From: Flavobacteriales bacterium
GTDB lineage: Bacteria > Bacteroidota > Bacteroidia > Flavobacteriales_F > PHOS-HE28
DNA length: 5,707 bases
NCBI GenBank assembly: GCA_016715995.1
Contig: JADJXF010000042.1
Coordinates: 1-5,707 of the forward strand
Direction of reading: 5' to 3'
A model generated the notes under the pieces. That model was given only the letters and a program-made list of their open reading frames with translations, was not told where the DNA came from and did no database searches. The position numbers were made by a program, and so were the translations under genes. Positions 1 through 5,707 of this stretch are shown in pieces (within the stretch, counting starts at the first letter, position 1; each line of letters starts with the position of its first letter).

Positions 1-6
1 CCAAGC

Positions 7-336
7 GTGACCGCCCAGCAGCTTGTGCCGGTAGTCGTCACGGTGGATTACCGCGCGCTGCCGGGACAACGCGAAGCGCTCCAAGCGGCTCTGCAGCCAC
101 TGCTGACTGAGGTGCGGAAAGAGCCACATTACCAGGGCATCACCATACTGGGTGCGGCTCAGGCCGATCCCGACCACATGCTTCTGGTAGAACGCTGGGC
201 CGACCAATCCTACTATTCCGGTGCGCACGGCACGACCCCGCATCTCAAGGCTTTCAAGGCCAAGGCCATGGCACTGCTGGCGGGATCGCCCACGGTAACG
301 GTATGGTCCGACATGGAGGAGGTGGGAAAGCCTTAA
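7..336 (+). CDS. ABM-domain monooxygenase-like protein (YgiN-type), start uncertain
   Basis: A 109-residue protein with the small ferredoxin-like fold of the antibiotic biosynthesis monooxygenase (ABM) family. Members act as cofactor-free quinol monooxygenases or related dimeric stress or detoxification proteins in the cytoplasm. Visible support is the N-terminal strand VTVDYRALPGQREAL (about residues 11-25), the central strand MLLVERWADQ (about 58-67), and the family-typical helix start TPHLKAFKAKAMALL (about 77-91), which corresponds to the TPHMKAY segment of E. coli YgiN. The length is normal for the family. It is the only gene here whose frame is unbroken. The GTG at 7 is the first possible start, but the frame is open to the window edge, so the true start may lie upstream. 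HemG follows on the same strand after 119 bases, so co-transcription is possible but not shown. The family call is solid; substrate and exact reaction are unknown. Confidence 0.82.
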   Translation: MTAQQLVPVVVTVDYRALPGQREALQAALQPLLTEVRKEPHYQGITILGAAQADPDHMLLVERWADQSYYSGAHGTTPHLKAFKAKAMALLAGSPTVTVWSDMEEVGKP

Positions 337-455
337 GGCGCCTCGCATGTGAAGGTCCGGTCATGGCTGAATCCGGGGCTGATTCGCGTCAGTTCCAGCG
401 GCCGTGGTTCAGGTAGCTTCGTTCGGCCGGAGCATCCAATCCCGGCAACGCCATC

Positions 456-1000
456 ATGCGCATCCTCATCCTCTACGGCACCGTCGAAGGCCAGACCCGC
501 ATCGCCCGCTTCATGGAGATCACCTGCAATCCCTTGGTCATGCGGTCACGTGCTGCAACGCCATCGACGAGCCGCCGTCGCCGGAGGGCTTGAGCTCGTG
601 CCGATCGGCGGACCGGTCCACGCGGGGCACTATCCCACGGCGCTCAAGCACTACATCCTGGCGCACAAAGCGGCGATCGACCAACGGCCCAACGCCTTCT
701 TCTCCGTATGCCTGCACATCGTCACGGGGGAGGCCAAAGCGATGAGCGAGGCCCTGGAGGTCGCCCGCGCCTTCACCGACTCCTGCCAATGGCTGCCGTA
801 CCGGATTGAGAGTAATGCCGCCGCGCTGAAGTACCTCGGAGTACGATTACTTCAAGCGATTCATGATGAAGACGATCGTGAAGAGCCAGGGCGGCAGCAC
901 CGATACCACGCAGGACCACGAGTACACCGACTGGGCGCAGGTGAAGCGCTTCGCGGAGGAGATGGCCGCGATGGTGAAGGAGAATCTGGCCGTTCGCTGA
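456..1000 (+). CDS. hemG: HemG-type menaquinone-dependent protoporphyrinogen IX dehydrogenase (frameshifted as sequenced)
   Basis: This flavodoxin-fold FMN enzyme oxidises protoporphyrinogen IX to protoporphyrin IX, the penultimate step of heme synthesis, passing electrons to the quinone pool. The protein is spread over three frames. It starts at ATG 456 (MRILILYGTVEGQTR, with the FMN phosphate loop GTVEGQTR matching STRDGQTR of E. coli HemG) and shifts near 517-518 into the frame giving DHLQSLGHAVTCC. It shifts again near 585-588 into IGGPVHAGHYPTALKHYI through SQWLPYRIESNAAALKYL. A last shift near 838 gives the C-terminus EYDYFKRFMM and the HemG hallmark GGSTDTTQDHEYTDW, ending at TGA 998-1000. 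The first two breaks look like single missing bases and the third like an extra G. The repaired protein is about 181 residues, the length of E. coli HemG, and the GGxTDT...YTDW tail separates it from ordinary flavodoxins. No Shine-Dalgarno is visible before the ATG. Confidence 0.85.
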
Positions 1001-1215
1001 AGCCCAGACCACCGCAGGGTCGCCGCCTCGGGACCCTACGCTCGATCATGCCTTGAACCGCCCTTCGGGCTCCTCTCCCGCTTTCCGCAAATGCGCCTTG
1101 TTCGCCTTCCGCATCCGGCGGGTGCCGGGCGCGGGAGACCGAGGCGGCGGTAGTTGAGGACCATGGCTCACGGTCCGGTGGTTCCTCTGGCCCTGATCCC
1201 CGATGCCCACAGGTC
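1001..1215. other. Convergent intergenic gap with weak hairpins
   Basis: This stretch separates the + strand hemG from the end of the - strand SDR operon, so transcription from both sides must end here. Three short inverted repeats are visible: 1016-1021 with 1032-1037 (AGGGTC/GACCCT, 10-base loop), 1060-1063 with 1067-1070 (GCCC/GGGC, TTC loop), and 1158-1162 with 1172-1176 (GGACC/GGTCC). None is followed by a T-run on either strand, so none can be called a classical intrinsic terminator. No gene-like frame is seen. Base errors of the kind found in the genes could have spoiled a better stem. Confidence 0.3.
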
Positions 1216-2017
1216 TCAGCCCTCCATCATCGCCATGAACGACCGGTCGTCCATCTTCGCTCGCATCGCTAGCAGTTGCTCGGCATCCGCGCCTGCGGAA
1301 TAGCGCAGTTGATCGGTGCCATCGGTGACGGCGGTATGGATCACCTCCGCGATCAGGCTGGGCTGTGAAGCATTCGGGGCCGCAAGCTGGAAACCATTAA
1401 TCATCGCGGCTACTGCAGGTTGGTATTCGGTCATCTCCTCGCCCGGGCGCAGGTCGAAGGAGCGCCCGCCGAAATCGGTGGCCACGATGCCCGGCTCGAT
1501 GATCTTCACCCGCCCGCCGATGGCCTTCAGTTCATGGGTCAGCGCTTCGGGATTCCTTCCACGGCGAACTTGCTTCCGTGGTACAGGGCCCCAACGGGAA
1601 GGTTATCCGGCCACCGATGGAGGAGATGTTAACCAGGGTGCCGCTGCACTGCGCCCGGAAATGCGGAAGGATGGCGCGGGTGACGTCCAGCAGTCCGATC
1701 ACGTTGGTGTTGAACTGCCGCTGGATGCCCTCGCGATCGAAGGCCTCCAACGGACCGTAGGCGCCATAGCCCGCGTTGTTCACCACGGCATCGATGCGGC
1801 CGAAGCGTTCAAGACCCGCGGCGATCGCCTGGTCGATGGAGGCGGGGTCAAGGACGTCCAGCCGGGTCACCAGCACCTGCGGGTGATCGGTGAGGTCCTT
1901 CTCCTTTTCCGGAGACCGCATGGTAGCGATCACGTTCCATCCACGGTCCGCGAACAACTGCGCCGTGGCCTTTCCAATGCCGGAACTCGCTCCGGTGATC
2001 AGGATGGTCTGCTTCAT
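1216..2017 (-). CDS. SDR1: classical short-chain dehydrogenase/reductase (two frameshifts)
   Basis: A cytoplasmic NAD(P)(H)-dependent oxidoreductase of the classical SDR family, about 267 residues after frame repair. It starts at ATG 2017-2015. In order it shows the cofactor loop TGASSGIG (residues 8-15), the LDV acidic site (D54), VVNNAG (78-83), the structural FNTNVIG (102-108), the catalytic serine region NISSIGG (130-136), and the active-site YHGSK (about 146-150). The Y/K motif lies in a different frame. A G is missing from the coding-strand G-run at 1586-1592, and a second base is missing near 1547-1550. Between the two breaks the sequence reads ALYHGSKFAVEGIP, then EALTHELKAIGG, before joining VKIIEPGIVATDF. 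The stop is at 1218-1216. It lies 12 bases behind SDR2 with AAAGGA in the gap, so translation is probably coupled within one operon. The substrate is not deducible; homologues are usually annotated only as SDR family oxidoreductases. Confidence 0.85.
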
Positions 2018-2029
2018 GATCCTTTGAAA
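2018..2029 (-). promoter_or_regulatory. Probable ribosome binding site of SDR1 in the 12-base operon gap
   Basis: Read on the - strand, the gap between the SDR2 stop and the SDR1 ATG is TTTCAAAGGATC. AAAGGA (2025-2020) is a Shine-Dalgarno-like sequence only two bases before the start, closer than ideal. It is the one purine-rich site found in front of any gene here and supports ATG 2017-2015 as the start. Confidence 0.4.
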
Positions 2030-2901
2030 TCAGTTGGCGTTCAGGCTCAGCATGTGTCCTTCTATCGAACGCCGGAGAATGCCTTCGATATGCTGTTGGT
2101 ATTGCTTGTTCAAGGCTTCAACAGGCTGCTTCAGCCCCGACTCGTCCACCACCGTGCGGAAGCGGCTTCTTCCCGAAGGGCAGGTCCAAGAGCGCGACCA
2201 CGGCATCGGCCACCAGCTGCGGGCGCTGCGCGGGGATGGTGTTCAAGAACTCCGTGTAGCCCTTCAAGGACGCCTCGGGGATCAGGGCCATTTCGCCATA
2301 GGTGGCGGCACGTGCGGGATCGCTCGGCCGCAACATGTCATCAAGGAACGCGGTGGGCATGCCGCCGGGCTCGATGATGCACGATTCGATGCCGAAGCCG
2401 GCCAACTCGTACCGATACCCTTCCGCCAGCGATTCCAGGGCATACTTCGACGCGCAGTAGACCCCGTAGAACGGTGTGGTCATTCGACCGATGCAGCTCG
2501 ACGTGTGCAGGATGGTGCCCTTCTCGCGCGCGCATGTGGGGCAGCACTGCGCGCATCAGGCGCTGCGTGCCGAACACGTTCACGTCAAAGACCCGCTGAA
2601 GGTCCGCTGCGGTGAAGAGCTCCTGGATGCCGGTCGCGCCGATCCCGGCGTTGTTGAAGACCACATCCAGGCCGCCCATCTTCGCGATGGCCTCGGCGAC
2701 CGCCCGATCCACGCTGGCATCATCGGTCACGTCCATCTCCACCAACCGCACACCCGCTTGTTGCAGCTGTTGCACCAGGTCCTTCTTCTTGGCGATGGAC
2801 CGCATGGTGCCCACCACGTGGTGTCCTTTTGAAGCCAGGGCCAGGGCGGTCAGGGATCAGACGCCCCGCTGGCCCGCCATGATCGAGATCTTCTTGCTCA
2901 T
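2030..2901 (-). CDS. SDR2: classical short-chain dehydrogenase/reductase (frameshifts, stop in cofactor loop)
   Basis: A second classical SDR, about 290 residues after repair. The start is ATG 2901-2899 (MSKKISI). The cofactor loop that should follow is corrupted: GASGAS is read one frame off between about 2876 and 2855, and the original frame carries TGA just before SLTALALASKGHHVVGTM. Then come MDVT (D58), FNNAG (83-87), VNVFG (108-112), and, after a shift in the CG run at 2524-2533, the serine motif HTSSCIG (134-140) and active-site YCASK (150-154), then IIEPGGMPTAF. A third shift near 2159-2161 replaces a false end at 2118 with RTVVDESGLKQPVEALNKQY and a tail ending GHMLSLNAN at TGA 2032-2030. 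That RTVVD...EGxMLxLN tail is familiar from this SDR subgroup, which supports the repair. It lies between the AraC gene (96-base gap) and SDR1 (12-base gap). Substrate unknown. Confidence 0.84.
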
Positions 2902-2997
2902 GATGTGGTGCGTTGTCTTGATGGGGACAAAGCTCCAGGCCCTGGCCGCCGGGATGAGCACGAACAAGGGAAGGTCCAACACGGATCGGGAAGCGGA
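2902..2997 (-). other. Short gap between AraC regulator and SDR2
   Basis: These 96 bases separate the stop of the regulator from the start of SDR2. The gap is long enough to hold a promoter for the SDR pair. I searched by eye for the Bacteroidota consensus (TTG, about 19 bases, TAnnTTTG) and found only a GAGCTTTG near-match with no correctly spaced TTG. The bases directly before the SDR2 ATG are A/C-rich and contain no Shine-Dalgarno sequence. Confidence 0.2.
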
Positions 2998-3892
2998 TCA
3001 GTTGTTCCGGAAATCCTTCGGGGTCACCCCCGTGCGGCTCTTGAACAGCCGGCTGAAGTAGTGGGGGTAGTTGAAGCCCAGCGTGTAGGCGATCCCGCTC
3101 ACCGGTTCGTTCGTGGAGAGCAGCAGGTTCTTCGCCTTCTCCACGATGAAGTCGTTGATGTGGTCCTTGGCGGAGCGCCCGGTCTCGTTGCGGAGCAGGT
3201 CGCTCAGGTAGCTTGGTGATACGGCGCACGCCGAGGCCAGGTACGCGATGCTGGGCGGTCCGGAAGTGACGAACCGGCCCTCGTGGTAGTAGTCCTTCAG
3301 CAGGCGTTCCACCGTGCTCACCACGTCGCGCCCTGGGCGGTGCGGGTATGGAACTGCCGCTCATAGAACCGCGAGCTGTAGTTCAGCAGCAGCTCGATGG
3401 CCGATACGATACCGGTCGGCTGTGCCCGTCGATCCGTTGTTCCAGCTCCTGCCGGATGGTGTCCACGCAGGAGGTCGCCATTGCCTGTTCCTTCGTGGAG
3501 AGGTGCAGGGCCCCATGCACGTCGTAGGAGAAGAAGGAATAGCCATCGATCCGATCGCCGAGAGGCAGGCCGCGCACCAGGTCCGGATGGAAGTAGAGCA
3601 TCCACCCCTGTCGTTCGCCCAAGGCCTGGGGCTTGTTCAGGGTGATCACCTGGTCCGGTGCCATGAAGATGAGCACGCCCCCATCGAAGTCGTAGCTGTT
3701 GCGGCCGTAGTCCATGCCACAGCTGGAATCCTTCAGGGCGATGCAGTACAGGTCCGAGTGCACTTTCCCACGGCCTCCGAACCATAGGCCAGCTTGGACA
3801 CATCGATGATGCGTGATCAGCGGATGCTCTGGATGCCAGCCCATGTGCCGGGAGAGTTCGGTGACGGTGCGGTGGCGGACGATCTCGGACAT
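2998..3892 (-). CDS. AraC-family transcriptional regulator (two frameshifts)
   Basis: A DNA-binding regulator of about 298 residues after repair. The start at ATG 3892-3890 gives MSEIVRHRTVTELSRHMGWH. Residues about 25-150 form the ligand-sensing, cupin-like N-terminal part, including YGRNSYDFDGGVLIFMAPDQ, GWMLYFHPDLVRG and GYSFFSYDVHGALHLSTKE, a pattern typical of Bacteroidota AraC proteins. A missing base near 3414-3419 shifts into TGIVSAIELLLNYSSRFYER. A missing G at 3331-3333 shifts into RDVVSTVERLLKDYYHEG. The C-terminus carries both helix-turn-helix units: SIAYLASACAVSPSYLSDLL (about 215-234), then IAYTLGFNYPHYFSRLFK (268-285) with GVTPKDFRNN closing the domain. It is transcribed in the same direction as the two SDR genes just downstream, which suggests that it controls them; this is inference. 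The ligand is unknown. Confidence 0.88.
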
Positions 3893-4284
3893 GCACCTAA
3901 AGGTAAATCCGGCAGGCGGAAGGAAGGGAGTAACACGAATCGCGGCAATGGAGGGCCAATGCGATCAAGTCATCCTGGAAGCGACAGACCATCCGATAGA
4001 AATAGCGGTATGACCGGCGCGATGAAAATGCGCTACACCGGACAGGTGGATGGTACGCTTACACACCATCGACTACACGGACGGACTGGCGCACAAAAAA
4101 AGAGCCCAAGGGACGATCGCAGCGGAGGTGAAGCCGTTGCGATGAGGGGTGTGAGGGGATGGGTTCTTTGGCTTGCAGCGATGAACAAGGCGCGGAAGGG
4201 CCTGTGGGAGCTCGATGGCGTTCGCCGCTTCGTCTCGTACTTTGAGCTCCATTGGTTGACGGACTTCCCGTCGCTCAGTTCCGA
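3893..4284. other. 392-base divergent gap without a convincing gene
   Basis: This region lies between the starts of the AraC gene (- strand) and the methyltransferase (+ strand), so it must contain promoters for both. A + strand frame stays open across it from 3794 to 4513, and a - strand frame from 4393 to 4073. Both run into neighbouring coding sequence and neither resembles a known family. Visible structure is an inverted repeat GATGGT/ACCATC at 4049-4054 and 4065-4070 and an A7 run at 4095-4101. TACTTTG at 4238-4244 lies about 40 bases before the methyltransferase start and is one base short of the Bacteroidota -7 consensus TAnnTTTG, without a well-placed TTG upstream. No promoter can be assigned with confidence. 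Confidence 0.3.
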
Positions 4285-5707
4285 ATGCCCCCCCGCTCAA
4301 CTCACCCTCCTCGATCAGAGCGAACTCTTTGAGCTCGTTCCGGCCCCGCCCGCCATCGAGGTGAGACGACAACCATGGCGCGGTCTTCACCAAGGAGTGG
4401 GTGGAGGACCTGATGCTCGACCTCTGCGACTACCGCGCTCAGCGGAACCTGTCGCACATCCGCCTGCTGGAGCCCTCCTGCGGCGATGGCGCTTCCCCTC
4501 CAGCGCATCGTGAAGCGGTTGTCGGATTCGTTACGCATCCACGGCCGTGCCTTGGCCGATGCCCGCGACGCCATTCGCGCCTATGACCTCCAAGGCCGCA
4601 ATGTGCAGGTGGCTCGGCAGCGGATCGCCGATCTGCTCTTGGCCGAAGGCTGGACGAACGTGGGGGCGATCGTCGCACACTGGATCCGCCATGCCGACTA
4701 CCTGCTCGCAGCGGATGGCGCCACTTCGACCTCTTGATCGCAACCGCCCATCGGCGCACAAGAGATCCCCGAAGAGCGCCGGGAACGCTACATGCGCTTG
4801 TGGAGCACCATGACGATGGGCACCGACATCTTCGTCGGCTTCATCGAAAAGGGACTGCGCTCCTTGAAGCCCGGCGGCCGCTTGTGCTTCATCGTGGCCG
4901 ACCGCTGGCAGCACAACGCCTACGGACGCAAGCTGCGCAAGCTCACCAGCGAACGCTACGCGGTGGATGCCATGTTCGAGATGACGGCGTTGATGCGTTC
5001 GCAGCACCCGTCTCCGCCTATCCGGCCATCACCTGATCCGGAACGGGAACCAAGGTCCGTGCTCTACGCTTCGGCGCAAACTTCGCTGGATGCGCAAGGT
5101 GGCGAACGCTTGGGATTGGTTCACACGTGATACGCCTGGCGCGGTCTCCGACCCGATGTTTCCGCCTGCGTGCTGCCCGATTGGTTCCGCACGGAGGAGA
5201 TTCTGGCCAAGCGGTTCACCTGAAGTGCTCGCCTTTCTGGAGGACATGACCGAGCGCTTCCAGCCCTTGGAGGACACGGCCACCAGCACCAAGGTGGGCA
5301 TCGGCATCGCCACCGGTGCGGATGATGTGTTCATCACCGATGATGCGCACGGTGTGGAACCCGATCGGCTCATTCCCTTGCTCACGTCGGCGGATATCAC
5401 CACCGGTCATGTCCAATGGCAAGGCCCAGACCTCGTGAGCCCTTGGGATGAAGAAGGCCAGTTGGGGGACCTGATGGCCTACCCCAAGCTCAAGGCCTAC
5501 TGCCTCCAACATGCCGCTGTACTCAAGAAGCGCCACGTGGCCCAGAAGCAGCAGCACCGCTGGTACGCCACCATCGATAAGGCACCGCGGCCTGCGTGAA
5601 CGGCCCAAGCTGGTGTTGCAGGACATGAGCAGCACCATCTCGCCGGTGCTCGATACGCAACACTGCCCGCACCACAACCTGTATTGGATCACCAGCACCG
5701 GTTGGAC
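4285..5707 (+). CDS. N6-adenine DNA methyltransferase, Eco57I/TaqI-like (multiple frameshifts, cut by right edge)
   Basis: A class I SAM-dependent DNA methyltransferase of the type II restriction-modification kind, about 474 residues visible. From ATG 4285, assuming C6 instead of C7 at 4288-4294, it reads MPPAQLTLLDQSELFELV. An extra base near 4364 leads into HGAVFTKEWVEDLMLDL (motif X region) and LEPSCGDGA (SAM-binding motif I, about residues 61-69). After a shift at 4491-4500 come IRAYDLQ (motif II) and HADYLLAADGA. Motif IV (expected NPPY) is scrambled at 4720-4750, then TDIFVGFIEKGLRSLKPGG and CFIVADRWQHNAYGRKLRKL follow. Further shifts occur near 4990, 5033, 5052, 5110, 5154, 5203 and 5580. 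The C-terminal part fits the TaqI-type specificity domain: WPSGSPEVLAFLEDM, KVGIGIATGADDVFITDD, VEPDRLIPLL, then RERPKLVLQDMSSTISPVL and HHNLYWITSTGW at the edge. It probably protects host DNA from a partner endonuclease, or is an orphan; no partner lies within the window. Confidence 0.82.

Noticed and set aside
415..422. TAGCTTCG before hemG as a Bacteroidota -7 promoter element
   Set aside because: It differs from TAnnTTTG at one position and has no TTG at the required distance upstream.
349..1056. Single 235-codon + strand protein starting at 349
   Set aside because: Only the middle part (about 586-837) is real HemG; the beginning and end are out-of-frame readings of the intergenic gap and of the same gene.
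1316..2377. Long + strand open frame of 353 codons, the longest in the window
   Set aside because: It is antisense to both SDR genes, whose Rossmann, serine and YxxxK motifs are clear on the other strand. Its translation has no recognisable domain, and it exists because GC-rich coding DNA leaves antisense frames open.
2720..3364. - strand open frame of 214 codons
   Set aside because: It overlaps the helix-turn-helix domain of the AraC gene and the start of SDR2 in the wrong frame; its Arg/Pro/Gly-rich translation is typical of a shadow frame.
4073..4393. - strand open frame of 106 codons with a T7 tract near its end, suggesting a small gene with a terminator
   Set aside because: It overlaps the methyltransferase start, begins with TTG, matches no family, and the T-run has no adjacent stem.
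3794..4513. + strand open frame of 239 codons across the divergent gap
   Set aside because: It begins inside the AraC N-terminus and ends inside the methyltransferase. Only the part after about 4288 is protein-like (TLLDQSELFELVPAPPAIE), and this belongs to the methyltransferase start.
4531..5007. - strand open frame of 158 codons
   Set aside because: It is antisense to the methyltransferase core, which shows motifs such as GLRSLKPGG and VADRW on the + strand.
1..5707. CRISPR array, tRNA/rRNA, insertion sequence ends, attachment sites
   Set aside because: No regularly spaced repeats, no cloverleaf-like or rRNA sequence, no transposase motifs and no terminal inverted repeats were seen on either strand.

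Overview
The window is GC-rich (roughly 60% by eye) bacterial DNA. It holds six protein-coding genes and no RNA genes, insertion sequences or CRISPR. The AraC regulator resembles those common in Bacteroidota, and clear Shine-Dalgarno sites are nearly absent, so a high-GC Bacteroidota is my best guess at the host. This is weak inference, since all the families are widespread. A dominant technical feature is that five of the six genes are split by one or more small frameshifts, many at short homopolymers or CG runs. Joining the frames restores near-complete, family-typical proteins, so I read the breaks as consensus errors of an uncorrected long-read assembly rather than decay. Coordinates for broken genes therefore span the whole reconstructed gene.

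Left part, + strand (1-1000): a small antibiotic-biosynthesis-monooxygenase (ABM) domain protein, possibly cut at its start by the window edge, then a flavodoxin-fold HemG-type protoporphyrinogen IX dehydrogenase (456-1000, three frameshifts). A 215-base convergent intergenic gap follows (1001-1215).

Middle part, - strand (1216-3892): reading right to left, an AraC-family regulator (3892-2998), a classical short-chain dehydrogenase (SDR2, 2901-2030) and, 12 bases later, a second SDR (SDR1, 2017-1216). They share one direction and look like a regulator plus a two-gene redox operon. The substrate cannot be read from the sequence.

Right part: a 392-base gap without a convincing gene (3893-4284), then a + strand N6-adenine DNA methyltransferase of the Eco57I/TaqI-like type II class. 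It runs from about 4285 off the right edge and is broken by about ten indels. It is the most accessory-looking gene here; any cognate endonuclease would have to lie outside the window.

I see no convincing new biological system. The points most worth checking are the C7 tract just after the methyltransferase start codon (error or phase switch), the scrambled NPPY motif of that enzyme, and the stop codon inside the cofactor loop of SDR2.
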